Below, one piece after another: positions 8,686-18,583 of a DNA stretch of 64,000 bases. The notes beneath the pieces were generated by a model. That model saw only the letters and a list, made by a program, of their open reading frames with translations. It did no database searches and was not told the origin of the DNA. The stretch lies in assembly GCA_016873095.1 (NCBI GenBank), contig VGYC01000009.1:1-64000 (forward strand). The letters are read 5' to 3'. The DNA is from Planctomycetota bacterium. GTDB lineage: Bacteria; Planctomycetota; Planctomycetia; Gemmatales; Gemmataceae. Each line of letters starts with the position of its first letter. The first letter of the stretch is position 1. The translations under genes were made by a program, and so were the position numbers.

Positions 8686-8694
8686 TGCTATACT
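8686..8694 (+). promoter_or_regulatory. Extended -10 promoter candidate for the lipoprotein cluster
   Basis: TGC-TATACT lies 33 bp before the ATG of the first lipoprotein gene: a 5/6 match to TATAAT with the TG extension. No good -35 is seen at 17 bp spacing, as is common for extended -10 sites. It sits in the divergent interval with the DUF1501 gene. Confidence 0.4.
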
Positions 8695-8727
8695 CAAATT
8701 GTGAGTCAACGATACAAGGAGACGAGC

Positions 8728-9210
8728 ATGGGCAGGACAATGTGGCTGGGATGCGCGGCAGGTATGTGCCTGGGGCTGATCGGCTGTAGCTCGGACACGC
8801 GTGAGACGCTCGTTTCCGTGGCGGTCAAGCAGATGAACGACGCTGCCAGCAACATGGCGAGCATCCGGCAATCAGTCGAGAAGTGGGAAAAGGAGCCCAA
8901 GGAGAAGGCCAAGTACTTGAAGCTTGCCGGTGACGCCGCCGAGCGGCTCAAGAAGAACGGCCAGGCCTTCCAGGAGATCAAGCAGCAGGCCGACAAGCTG
9001 GATGTACTCACGCAGCAGGAAAAGGAAGAACAGGCCAAGACCTTTGAGAAGAGTCTGCGCGGCGCCCTGACCACCGTCACCAAGGAAATGGCCGCCTTGA
9101 ACCAGACCATGGCCCGCGCCGAGAAAGTGGACAAGACCGGCATCAGCGATCTGCGGGAAAAGCTGCGCCAGGCTCAGAGCGAATTCGAGGTATTGAGCCG
9201 GCAGCGCTGA
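8728..9210 (+). CDS. Helical lipoprotein of unknown function
   Basis: A 160-residue protein starting at ATG 8728 behind AAGGAG. The N-terminus (MGRTMWLGCAAGMCLGLIGC) is a lipoprotein signal with lipobox L-I-G-C, so the mature form should be lipid-anchored. The rest is almost entirely charged helix (EKWEKEPKEKAKYLK, ERLKKNGQAFQEIKQQADKL, DLREKLRQAQSEFEVL), consistent with a coiled coil. It is the first of four similar secreted helical proteins transcribed rightwards. No enzymatic motif is present; a periplasmic structural or adaptor role is possible but unproven. Confidence 0.75.
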   Translation: MGRTMWLGCAAGMCLGLIGCSSDTRETLVSVAVKQMNDAASNMASIRQSVEKWEKEPKEKAKYLKLAGDAAERLKKNGQAFQEIKQQADKLDVLTQQEKEEQAKTFEKSLRGALTTVTKEMAALNQTMARAEKVDKTGISDLREKLRQAQSEFEVLSRQR

Positions 9211-9253
9211 GTTGCCGGACGCAAGGAGCAACTCCCAGGAAACGAGGCATCCA

Positions 9254-9667
9254 ATGCGCTGGAACCTGGCAGCCGGTTGTATCTTGCTGGGAGTTGTCGC
9301 GCTGGTCTGCGGCCAGGAGGCCGCCGAGATCAAGCCGAGCGACATCGTCAAGGAAACGCTGGAGATCATGGAGAAGATCTCCAAACAGCTGGCGGCCGTC
9401 AAGGACGAGGATTCGGCCAAGGCAGCCCGGAGCGAACTGAAGAGTTCGGTCACGCGCTGGCTGGAGATGCGCAAGCGCGCCGAGAAGCTCAAGCCGCCCG
9501 CGTCGAAGGCAGAACGGGACCGCCTCGACAAGGAGTTTCGCGGCAAGCTGGTCAACGCCAACAAGAAACTGCGTGCCGAGATCGCCCGGGTCGATCGCGT
9601 TCCGGGAGGCCGGGACGCACTGAAGGAGCTTGTCAACCTGATCCTGACGAAGAAGAAATCGAAGTGA
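9254..9667 (+). CDS. Secreted helical protein, tandem-family member
   Basis: A 137-residue protein from ATG 9254 with an N-terminal hydrophobic signal (MRWNLAAGCILLGVVALVCG) and a mature, highly charged helical chain. The element LAAVKDEDSAKAARSELK (about residues 52-69) and the downstream RAEKLKPP recur in related form in the next two genes (TVTDAATMKAVRPELKKR; KVQDEASAKFAV with RAEKYIK). A V-x-D-x-x-[ST]-x-K-like core therefore appears shared. The C-terminal part (DRVPGGRDALKEL) also matches the next gene (ELPGGKAFIDGL). The stop overlaps the proposed GTG start of the next gene, indicating translational coupling. Confidence 0.7.
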   Translation: MRWNLAAGCILLGVVALVCGQEAAEIKPSDIVKETLEIMEKISKQLAAVKDEDSAKAARSELKSSVTRWLEMRKRAEKLKPPASKAERDRLDKEFRGKLVNANKKLRAEIARVDRVPGGRDALKELVNLILTKKKSK

Positions 9668-10045
9668 GACGCACCTGGCTAGCCGTCGCCTGGTTTGCGA
9701 ATGATCGCGGGCTGTGAGCGAACCTCGACCGCGACGTATCTCGAGGCGTTGCAGGAACAGATCCAGGCCCAGCGCGAGCTCACGGAACTTCTGGCGACGG
9801 TGACGGATGCCGCGACGATGAAGGCCGTCCGGCCCGAATTGAAGAAGCGTCATGCTCACTTTCAGCAGCTGGTCGAGAAATTCAAGGCCTTGCCCACTCC
9901 GTCCCGGGAAATGAAAGCGAAACTCGAAGACGAACTGGGAGACGAGGCCAGGCGGACGATCGCCGAGATGATCCGAGAATCACAGCGCATCCGGGAACTG
10001 CCCGGAGGCAAGGCATTCATCGACGGACTGAAGCTGCAACGCTAG
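9664..10045 (+). pseudogene. Helical lipoprotein, tandem-family member, with an apparent single-base frameshift in its signal peptide
   Basis: The GTG at 9664 overlaps the preceding stop (GTGA) and reads VRRTWLAVAWF before running into a stop at about 9715-9717. The neighbouring frame, open from TTG 9695 or ATG 9701 to 10045, begins LRMIAGCERTSTATYLEAL. If one T of the TTT at 9694-9696 is removed, the two join to VRRTWLAVAWLRMIAGC, a proper lipoprotein signal with lipobox I-A-G-C. The body then has the family elements TVTDAATMKAVRPELKKR and ELPGGKAFIDG. As sequenced, only a version lacking a working signal would be made (from 9695 or 9701). The rest of the frame is intact, so a base-call error is quite possible. 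Confidence 0.65.
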
Positions 10046-10053
10046 GGAACCCC

Positions 10054-10650
10054 ATGACACGCATGACACGCAAGCACGTCACCATGGTCGTCGTTGTCAT
10101 CCTCGCAAGCGTTGCCGGCTGCGGCGATAGCTGGAATTCGCTGAACCAGATGGAAAAAAACGTTCGCAACGAAGTGGTGGACATCCTTTCGAAGGTGCAG
10201 GACGAGGCCAGCGCCAAGTTCGCCGTCACGGACGCGGCCGAGCGGGCTAAGGCAAAGTATGAGGCGGTCACCAAGCGCGCCGAGAAGTACATCAAGAGCC
10301 AGTTTCTCACTACGCTCAACGACCAGGTCGAAAAGCTGCAGCAGGCCAAGCCGGACATCACGATGGATGAGATCATCGCTGAGTTGAAATCGCGAAAGGA
10401 GCAGGCGATCAAGACGGAACAGATCAATGATCTGCGCACCAAGCTGTCGCTGGCCTCGTACCCCGATCATTACGCGGAGATGCGGGCGATTTCCGAACGG
10501 ATGGAGCGCGAGCTGGCACGAATCCGCCTCATTCCCGAAGAGCCGGCCAGCGGGACGTCGCCGATGCCGGTCGGCCCAAAGGGGGGCGGCGGCTCGTATC
10601 TCCGGCAAGCGCTGGACATCCCCAATTCGGTACTGGGCAAGAAACGATAG
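10054..10650 (+). CDS. Helical lipoprotein, tandem-family member (198 aa)
   Basis: Starts with ATG 10054, 8 bp after the previous stop. The N-terminus MTRKHVTMVVVVILASVAGC has a hydrophobic run and the lipobox V-A-G-C. The mature chain is long charged helix, with the family element KVQDEASAKFAV, then RAEKYIKSQFLTTLNDQVEKL and ERMERELARIRLIPEEP. The last 40 residues are Gly/Pro-rich and end in NSVLGKKR. It is the longest of the four similar proteins. An in-frame internal ATG at 10063 is an alternative start. Function unknown. Confidence 0.75.
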   Translation: MTRMTRKHVTMVVVVILASVAGCGDSWNSLNQMEKNVRNEVVDILSKVQDEASAKFAVTDAAERAKAKYEAVTKRAEKYIKSQFLTTLNDQVEKLQQAKPDITMDEIIAELKSRKEQAIKTEQINDLRTKLSLASYPDHYAEMRAISERMERELARIRLIPEEPASGTSPMPVGPKGGGGSYLRQALDIPNSVLGKKR

Positions 10651-10687
10651 CCATTTTCTGGAGTTCGTGGAGTTCCTGGAGACAGTC

Positions 10688-10888
10688 ATGAGCACCGATA
10701 GCGCCGACCGACAGCAGCAGCAGGTGCGCGAGTTCATGCAGCTGCTGCCCATGACCCTGGCTCTGGCCGGTCTGCCTGAAGCGGCCCCCGGACAGCATTT
10801 CAATGCAGGCCAGATGGAGGCCCGCGCCACCACCTTGCGCGCGGCCTACAAGATCGCACGCCAGGTGATCCTGGACGTGGTCAAGTAA
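10688..10888 (+). CDS. Small conserved protein (66 aa)
   Basis: From ATG 10688 the product is MSTDSADRQQQQVREFMQLL followed by PMTLALAGLPEAAPG, then QMEARATTLRAAYKIARQVI. It is a compact, soluble, probably all-helical protein. The longer frame open from 10427 is mostly a shadow of the lipoprotein gene, so the short start is preferred. It sits between the helical lipoproteins and the DUF58 gene on the same strand. I regard it as a conserved planctomycete small protein of unknown role. Confidence 0.65.
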   Translation: MSTDSADRQQQQVREFMQLLPMTLALAGLPEAAPGQHFNAGQMEARATTLRAAYKIARQVILDVVK

Positions 10889-11009
10889 CGCGGCTGCCGA
10901 ATTCGTGGGCCGAGATTGTGATGCCGTCAGCGCACGACCACTGGCCGGGACGCAGCCTGGCGCACCAAAGAAGTCCCAGCCGGGCGCCGACGACGGAAAG
11001 AATGAAGTC

Positions 11010-11906
11010 ATGACCGGCACCGAGAAGTACCTGCGTCCCGAGGTCATCCGCCAGGTGGCCCGGCTCGACCTGCGCGCCAAGTTCATTGTCGAGGGCTTTC
11101 TGGCCGGCTTGCATGCCAGCCCGTATCACGGCTTCTCCGTGGAGTTCAGCGAGCATCGCAAGTATGTTCCCGGCGACGACCTGAAGGACCTCGACTGGAA
11201 CATCTTTGCCAAGACGGACAAGTTCTACATCAAGAAGTTCGAGGCCGAGACCAACGTCACCGGCTATCTGGTCATGGACCTGTCCGCGTCCATGGCTTAC
11301 ACCTACCGGCAGGAGTTGACGAAGTTCGAGTACGCCATCTGCCTGGCAGCGGCACTGGGCTACCTGATGATTCACCAGCAGGACCCTGTCGGGCTGGTGA
11401 CATTCGACACCAGGATCCAGACTTGCCTGCCGCCGCGCAGCAAGCGCACGCAGCTCGGCACGATTCTCGCCGTGCTGGCCAACCTGAAGCCGGCCGGCAA
11501 CACCGATGTCGCCCATTGTCTGCACCAGCTGGCCGCCATGATCCGCTCCAAGAGCCTGGTCATGCTCTTCAGCGATCTGCTCACCGACCCCGGCCCGGTG
11601 CTGGAGAGCTTGCACCATCTGCGACATCGCGGCAACGATGTCATTCTCTTCCATGTCCTCGACGAGGCCGAGGTCCACTTCCCCTTCGACGGCATCATCG
11701 AGTTCGAGGACGTCGAGGAAGAGCGCCGGCTGACGCTCGACGCCCGCAACATGCGCGACGATTACCTTGGCTCGCTGCGCGATTTCCAGACCTTCTATCG
11801 CGAGGAATGCGCCAAGGCGAACATCGATTACGTCCCCGTGGACACCAGCGTGAATTTCGACAAGGCACTCATGGAGTATCTGTCGCAGCGCAAGAAACGA
11901 TTCTGA
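11010..11906 (+). CDS. DUF58 domain-containing protein (vWA-like)
   Basis: A 298-residue soluble protein starting at MTGTEKYLRPEVIRQVARLD. The DUF58 signature HRKYVPGDDLKDLDWNIFAK lies at about residues 50-69. It is followed by a von Willebrand A-like fold with a MIDAS-type D-x-S-x-S (LVMDLSASMAY, about residues 87-97), so it probably binds a divalent metal. DUF58 proteins usually work with a MoxR AAA+ ATPase as chaperone-like pairs for envelope or metalloprotein maturation. No MoxR gene is in this window, which is unusual but not rare. The frame is open upstream to 10905, but family length and the N-terminal consensus favour 11010. Confidence 0.9.
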   Translation: MTGTEKYLRPEVIRQVARLDLRAKFIVEGFLAGLHASPYHGFSVEFSEHRKYVPGDDLKDLDWNIFAKTDKFYIKKFEAETNVTGYLVMDLSASMAYTYRQELTKFEYAICLAAALGYLMIHQQDPVGLVTFDTRIQTCLPPRSKRTQLGTILAVLANLKPAGNTDVAHCLHQLAAMIRSKSLVMLFSDLLTDPGPVLESLHHLRHRGNDVILFHVLDEAEVHFPFDGIIEFEDVEEERRLTLDARNMRDDYLGSLRDFQTFYREECAKANIDYVPVDTSVNFDKALMEYLSQRKKRF

Positions 11907-11941
11907 GAGTCGGGCCGTGATGACACATTTCGATGGGGCAG

Positions 11942-11970
11942 TTGACCCGACAGCCAGGACGGGCGACAAT
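11942..11970 (+). promoter_or_regulatory. Sigma-70-type promoter candidate for the GlsB-like gene
   Basis: TTGACC at 11942-11947, a 17-bp spacer and GACAAT at 11965-11970 give a good match to the housekeeping consensus (5/6 and 4/6), 54 bp before the ATG at 12024. Confidence 0.4.
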
Positions 11971-12023
11971 CAGAGGACAATCAAAGACTGAGACGGCATG
12001 GTTTGTGGTGAAAGGTCGCTGTC

Positions 12024-12293
12024 ATGGGCATCGTCATCTGGATCGTCCTCGGGTTGATTGCTGGCCTGATCGCGCAATGGCTCATGCCGGGCAAGACGCC
12101 GGGCGGTGGAGGCCTCGTCGTCACTATCCTCCTTGGCATTGCCGGCGGACTGGTTGGCGGCTTCATCGGCACGCATGTACTCGAAGTCGGCACGGTCGAT
12201 GGATTCAACTTGCACAGTCTCGCGCTGGCCATCGGCGGGGCGGTGCTGCTGCTCTTCATCTACAATCTACTCAAGAGCAAGGGCAAAATCTGA
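12024..12293 (+). CDS. GlsB/YeaQ/YmgE family membrane protein
   Basis: An 89-residue protein with three hydrophobic helices and the family's Gly-rich pattern: IVLGLIAGLIAQWLMPGK, then GGGGLVVTILLGIAGGLVGG, then a third helix LALAIGGAVLLLFIYNLL and a basic tail. Length and motifs fit the transglycosylase-associated (GlsB) family, small inner-membrane proteins linked to general stress responses. An AAAGG site precedes the ATG. The molecular role is not established in this family. Confidence 0.92.
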   Translation: MGIVIWIVLGLIAGLIAQWLMPGKTPGGGGLVVTILLGIAGGLVGGFIGTHVLEVGTVDGFNLHSLALAIGGAVLLLFIYNLLKSKGKI

Positions 12294-12367
12294 GGCGCGG
12301 TCCGTCATCCGGAGTTGGTACTGCCGGCGTGTCGATTGTCGGCCACAGTTGAATTCAAGAGTTGCAC

Positions 12368-13759
<1,392 letters not shown>

Positions 13760-13895
13760 GAGTGTCCCTTCCGAACCTGATTTCGGTCCATTGTCCCTAT
13801 AAGTATGACCGCGGATAGCGATTGCGAGAGGGGGAGCCACCGGAGCCACCCGGCTGCTCGCCCGGGGCGGGGCCGGCGTGAATCGGCGAACGTGA

Positions 13896-14339
13896 TCAAA
13901 ACTCAAGCGCGAGTTGCCGTTGCGGTCCTTCAAGCACGAAGCGAGCGGTCAAGAGCACATCCATGCCGATGAGTACATCCAGGCCGGGCAGGACCGTCGG
14001 CAATTCCATGACAAGAAGATCCGCGAACACCAGCTTGGGGCCTTGCGGCTGATGGAAGTCCTGGATGCTGGCGCTTACTTTGTAGAGGTCGACGGTTGCT
14101 GAGCCGGTCGCTCCCTGAGTCGTTGCGGTTTTCTTTGGATGGCGAAGTCCAAGTTGACGCAAGACAACAGCGTTCACGCATGTCACGTCTGTGCCCGTGT
14201 CGATCAATCCGCGGCAGCGAATCGGCATGGGGATGGCTTGAGTGGACGCGACCAAGGCGGCGGTCGTGGCACCATCCAGGCCGATCAGCACGTCGCATTC
14301 CATTCCAATTGTTGAAATGGGAAATGTCAGCTTTGGCAT
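13896..14339 (-). CDS. Retropepsin-like aspartic protease family protein (second copy)
   Basis: A 147-residue protein from ATG 14337-14339. The catalytic element is [20 protein letters not shown] with a canonical D-T-G (about residues 48-50), followed by a second hydrophobic element [19 protein letters not shown] (about residues 119-137), the equivalent of the ILG-x-x-GF region of clan AA. It has no signal peptide. Its start overlaps the end of the upstream 100-residue gene by 13 bp, indicating translational coupling. It is clearly related in layout to the gene at 6483 but not a recent duplicate. The substrate is unknown; the neighbour is a natural candidate partner. Confidence 0.8.
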   Translation of the reverse strand: MPKLTFPISTIGMECDVLIGLDGATTAALVASTQAIPMPIRCRGLIDTGTDVTCVNAVVLRQLGLRHPKKTATTQGATGSATVDLYKVSASIQDFHQPQGPKLVFADLLVMELPTVLPGLDVLIGMDVLLTARFVLEGPQRQLALEF

Positions 14340-14629
14340 CGGCGGAAGAACCTCGGACCGCGCAGCACCGGCTCCCGCGACAATATCGGCCGGACCATGT
14401 GCGCTTGCAGCAGATATCGTTCCAGTCCGGCCTGTTCTGCCTCTTCCCAGGTGTCGAAGATGCCGACAATGTCGTCCCCATGAATGAGCGCGAACCGGCC
14501 CTCTTCCCCTTCGGCCAGCAGTCGGCCCACTTCGCGGCGATATGTCTCCCACTCGCGCGCCACAGGACTCTCGGGGCGCGAGGGGGGCAGTTCCGTCCAG
14601 GGAATCGTCTGTCCGGTCTCGGGAAGCAT
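14327..14629 (-). CDS. Small DUF5678-like partner of the retropepsin-like protease (second copy)
   Basis: A 100-residue protein; the ATG at 14627-14629 (MLPETGQTIPWTELPPSRPE) is preceded by a strong GGAGG at 7 bp, so the longer frame to 14722 is rejected. An N-terminal Pro-rich and helical part is followed by EEGRFALIHGDDIVGIFDTW and EEAEQAGLERYLLQ, then a basic tail. The pattern G-R-F-A-L-I ... IV-G ... EAE-x-A parallels the 71-residue protein at 6916, which also sits directly upstream of a retropepsin gene. Overlap with the protease gene suggests fixed co-expression. Confidence 0.7.
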   Translation of the reverse strand: MLPETGQTIPWTELPPSRPESPVAREWETYRREVGRLLAEGEEGRFALIHGDDIVGIFDTWEEAEQAGLERYLLQAHMVRPILSREPVLRGPRFFRRCQS

Positions 14630-14832
14630 GAGGCACCTCCTTGCAGGGTTCACGAGTTGGGCAGGCGTGAAGGATACCGAGAGATCATGGGCTCCTGCAA
14701 CTTCAATCGCCGACAGCGTCACTGGTCATCGACGCCCCCGTTTGCAGTTGCTAAGCATGAAGTTGCTGCTCGTCGCAGCCGAACAGCTGATCGCATCTGC
14801 TTCCCTCATGCCGTGCCGACGGAGTCCAGGCA

Positions 14833-17800
14833 ATGAACCTTCGACGAACCAGATTCCTGCTTCCCCTGGCGATGCTGCTGGCGAGCGTCACATCGGCTGC
14901 AGGGCAATCGTTCCGGGCCAGCTTTGACAAGGGCGTGAAAGCGGAGCACGCGGGCGGTCGGGCAGAGCCGTTTGTCAGCCGCGGCGTCGAGGTCGTGGAA
15001 GGCAAGTTCGGCAAGGCGGTGCAACTCGGCGCTGATGGGCACATCATCTACGCCGCCGAGCGCAACCTGTTCGCGCCGCGCGGGACGCTGGCTGTCTGGT
15101 GCCGGATACCCGCCCGCCCGGGGCCGCTCGACATCCAGCGCCTCGTCTTTGTCCAGTGCAAGGAGCGCGGCTACTGGAACTACCTGGCCACGCTGGAATG
15201 GCAGGAGTCCGCCTTCCGGGCCATGGTGTTTGACTATTATCACGGCCACGGCTGGCATGACCCGGACGCGCTGCCCGCTTTCACTGCCGGCGACTGGCAT
15301 CATGTCGCCCTCGTCTGGGACCAGGCTCACGGGGTGAAGTTCTACCTCGACGGCAAGCTGCGCGGCTCGACCTGGGGCAAGCAGGCCTGGTGGGACCGGC
15401 CCGGTCCACATGCCATCCATCTGAGCTATCCCGGCGCGTCCTACGACGAACTGTGCATCTACGACCACCCATTGAGCGATGGTGAAGTGGCCCGGCTGGC
15501 CAGGTCCAATGACTGGCAAGTCCCGGCCGGAGCGCGGCCTCTGGACGAAGTTGCGCGTCAGCGCTTGCTGGACAGCGTCGGACTCGCGGGTTTTGAACAT
15601 CTGCCGGTGATCACTGCGTCGTTGCCGGGAGCGCGGGAAGAGACCGTGATCCGCCAGGCCCGTGTCTCGCGCATCCTTGACGACAAGATTCCGGCGTGGA
15701 AAGTCATGGACGGGCGCATGGACCTTTTCTGGCCGGAGTGGCGGTCGCCGACGCTGGGGGACGTCGATTTCAGCGGCTCCGAAATCAGCGTCGCCTTTCA
15801 GCCGGGGCAGAAGCTGACACACATGGTCTTGCGCGGCATGGTGGGTGGTTGCCGGGTTTTGGGAGAGCGCGACGGCTATGTGAGCCGTGAGCCGATCGCG
15901 CAGGTTCCGGCCGGTCTGCACTTCGTCGCCGCCGAAAGATTGCCTGGCGGCTTGACAGGCTTGCGCATTCCGCGTCGCGACAAGATGAAGCTGCAGGAGA
16001 TCGGCGTCTACGGCGTTGAAACTCGCAAGGTAGACGAGGATGCAAAGTCGTTGACTACCTCACTAACGGGGCCGGTAGACGTGGATGCCCTCGGCAGCCT
16101 GACCGGACAGATTCGCACGCGCTGCTTGCCGCATGAGCGTGTCGTCCTCGGCAAAGCAGGTCGTATGCCCACGGCTGCCGTCGCGGCCCTCACGCGCGTA
16201 AACTTCGCCACCGACCCCGCAGCCGAGACGACGCCGCTTGACGCCCTCATGCTGACGCTGACGTTTGTCGCGTCATGGAAGGAAGATGTGTGGTGGCTGC
16301 GCGTCCAGGACCCGAGCAATCCGCGACGAGATCTCATCAACCTTCCGGTGCGCATCGTCAATCCGACGCCCGGCAAGGAGGCCGTTGTCAATGTCGCGCT
16401 GGATTTCTGGGACATCATGCTTGAGGCCGGCTCGCACCTGTGGCTCGAATTGCTGCCGACGCAAGGCGTCACGCTGGTTCCAGGCGGGCAGTCCCGGCTT
16501 GCGCTCCGGCCCGGTCCGCGTGCCAGGGTGCTGGCCGAGTTCGCCGACACGCAGAGCCGGCTCGCCTTCTCGTACTGGCAGCTCGGCTCGGAAGGGGACG
16601 GCACGCACGGTTCGGACCCGAAGTCGCCGAGCTTCACGCTGCTGGGCGGCATCACGCAGAACCTGGAAATGAAGATCACGCTGGAGTGGGTGCTGCGGCA
16701 CGCGCCGGAGCATCATCTCGCCAGGAACTTGTGGCGGATCACGCACGGCAAGCGTGGGAACGTGCCGGTGAAGCCGCGGCTTTACCCGGCAAACGCCCCG
16801 GAGTGGGCGGTCTGGGGACGCGAGTTGCTCGAGCGTTTCCGCACGATGTCGCACCACTGGGCCGACTGGCAAGGTCCCGACGGCCAGATCGGCGGTGGCT
16901 GGAACGACGACACCGATTTCCCGGGCGTCTTCATCTGCCTGCCGCTCCTGGGCGACACGCGCACGCAGTACATGTTCGAGCGCATCTACGACGGCGTGGA
17001 GAAAACCGGCTACCTGCGCAACGGCGTGGCCCGCTCGATTGCCGACACGCTGCACGCCGCCGATTTCCTGAGCTGGCGAGCTCACTTGATGTTATTCGAT
17101 TACGGCGAGCCGCGGCATGTCGAGCGCGCCTTGACGTTGACTCGCGAATTGCACCGCTGGACGAAGCTGGACGCTAAGGGCCATCGTCGAGCGCTGACCA
17201 ACCTTTTCAGCGAGGACGGCCCGACGCGGCGGCCGAAATCCATCGTGGATGACGGCGGGCTGGTCGGCCAGCTCGACGAGTCCCGCGACGAGAGCATCGC
17301 CCTGTTCCTGCGTGATCCGCTTTTCTGCGCCTGGTATGCTCGCAATCCGGCAGTGCTGAAGTTCCTGCGCGAGGTGGCGGAGGGGGACCACGCCCGCGCC
17401 GTCGCCGGCACGCGCCTCGGCCCCTACGGGGCGTATCCGTTCTACTCGTACTTCACGCTGTTCGGCGACCGCAAGTACATTGATGCGCCGGTGGATGCCG
17501 AGCTGCGCGACCGCTGGTCGCTGCCGATCTGGCGGCGGTTCGCCGAGCGTTTGCCCGATGGCAATCGCCACGACGCCGACATCATCCAGTCGGCGAAGCG
17601 ACCAGGCGCTTTGGACGAGACCTTGACGGCCGCCTACGTGGCCGCCCGCGACAGAAGCTACCTGGTGCGCGCCCTGCGCGACGCATGTGAGAATCTGGAG
17701 GGCGGCTGGCAATTCCGCGGCGGCGAGGCCCGCGGCGCCAACGACCATTTCTGGGTCCCCGGACAAGCCGCGCTCGCGCAGATGTACCTGGGCAGCGCCA

Positions 17801-18471
17801 TGACCTGGCTGCGGCCGGCCAGCATCATCCCGCCGCTGGCCGTGAGCTGGCGCGGGCTCGATGCCGGCGCCGCTGCCTTCGTCCTGGAGTCATCTGCAAA
17901 GAAACTCCGCGCCGCTGTCTATAACTTCGACGCCAAACCGCGCATATTGCACATGCGCACCTGGGAGCTGGAACCCGGCAAATACAAAATGCGGCAAGGT
18001 GTGGACGCGGACCAGAACGACCGGATCAACGGCGAGCCCGAAAGGCGCGAGGTTGTCCTGCGACGCGGCTCGTTCATCGAGCTGAATGCGCCGCCGGGGC
18101 AGGTGTTTCTGGTCGAGCTGGAGCAGACGCAAGCGCAACCACGTCCGGAACGGCTGCCGGACCTTGCGGTCGGGAAGGGCGACATGTTCTACGACAAGGC
18201 GACGGACCGGCTCAAGGTGGTCGTGCACAACATCGGCGCGGCAGCGGCCAAGGACATCGTCGTCCGCTTCGAGGATCCCGCCGGCAACCTTCTGTCCCGC
18301 CGTATCATCCCACACCTGGACGCGCCGCTCGACCTCGTGCCGAAGACCGCCGTCGTCTGGCTGCCGCAGCCGTTGCTGCACCGCGTTGACTACATCCAGG
18401 TCCGCGTCGATCCGGACGACCGCATCGCGGAGATCACGGAGGAGAACAACCGGATCGTGTGGAAACGATGA
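14833..18471 (+). CDS. Secreted LamG-like / helical-barrel / CARDB multidomain protein
   Basis: A 1212-residue secreted protein. Residues 1-25 are a clear signal peptide (RRTRFLLPLAMLLASVTSAA-GQ). Residues about 30-230 form a LamG/concanavalin-like domain (GDWHHVALVWDQAHGVKFYL, then YDELCIYDHPLSDGEV). The middle region, about 600-1010, is rich in Trp and Asp (WADWQGPDGQIGGGWNDDTD) and resembles the (alpha/alpha)6 barrel of polysaccharide-active enzymes, though no family could be fixed. The C-terminal 110 residues are a CARDB-like Ig domain (LPDLAVGKGDMFYD to ITEENNRIVW). It lies 112 bp upstream of the DUF1549/DUF1553-DUF1501 pair on the same strand. A role in binding or cleaving a polysaccharide outside the cytoplasm is likely, but the substrate is unknown. 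Confidence 0.8.
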   Translation: MNLRRTRFLLPLAMLLASVTSAAGQSFRASFDKGVKAEHAGGRAEPFVSRGVEVVEGKFGKAVQLGADGHIIYAAERNLFAPRGTLAVWCRIPARPGPLDIQRLVFVQCKERGYWNYLATLEWQESAFRAMVFDYYHGHGWHDPDALPAFTAGDWHHVALVWDQAHGVKFYLDGKLRGSTWGKQAWWDRPGPHAIHLSYPGASYDELCIYDHPLSDGEVARLARSNDWQVPAGARPLDEVARQRLLDSVGLAGFEHLPVITASLPGAREETVIRQARVSRILDDKIPAWKVMDGRMDLFWPEWRSPTLGDVDFSGSEISVAFQPGQKLTHMVLRGMVGGCRVLGERDGYVSREPIAQVPAGLHFVAAERLPGGLTGLRIPRRDKMKLQEIGVYGVETRKVDEDAKSLTTSLTGPVDVDALGSLTGQIRTRCLPHERVVLGKAGRMPTAAVAALTRVNFATDPAAETTPLDALMLTLTFVASWKEDVWWLRVQDPSNPRRDLINLPVRIVNPTPGKEAVVNVALDFWDIMLEAGSHLWLELLPTQGVTLVPGGQSRLALRPGPRARVLAEFADTQSRLAFSYWQLGSEGDGTHGSDPKSPSFTLLGGITQNLEMKITLEWVLRHAPEHHLARNLWRITHGKRGNVPVKPRLYPANAPEWAVWGRELLERFRTMSHHWADWQGPDGQIGGGWNDDTDFPGVFICLPLLGDTRTQYMFERIYDGVEKTGYLRNGVARSIADTLHAADFLSWRAHLMLFDYGEPRHVERALTLTRELHRWTKLDAKGHRRALTNLFSEDGPTRRPKSIVDDGGLVGQLDESRDESIALFLRDPLFCAWYARNPAVLKFLREVAEGDHARAVAGTRLGPYGAYPFYSYFTLFGDRKYIDAPVDAELRDRWSLPIWRRFAERLPDGNRHDADIIQSAKRPGALDETLTAAYVAARDRSYLVRALRDACENLEGGWQFRGGEARGANDHFWVPGQAALAQMYLGSAMTWLRPASIIPPLAVSWRGLDAGAAAFVLESSAKKLRAAVYNFDAKPRILHMRTWELEPGKYKMRQGVDADQNDRINGEPERREVVLRRGSFIELNAPPGQVFLVELEQTQAQPRPERLPDLAVGKGDMFYDKATDRLKVVVHNIGAAAAKDIVVRFEDPAGNLLSRRIIPHLDAPLDLVPKTAVVWLPQPLLHRVDYIQVRVDPDDRIAEITEENNRIVWKR

Positions 18472-18583
18472 GGTTTCAACCGTGCGCGACCTGGCGTTTT
18501 TGCCGAGTCGCCGGAGAATCTATTTCCATTCGCGAACTGGCGCGATTAGAATCAACCTGTTCCTCCCGCCGGGTTGATACTCC

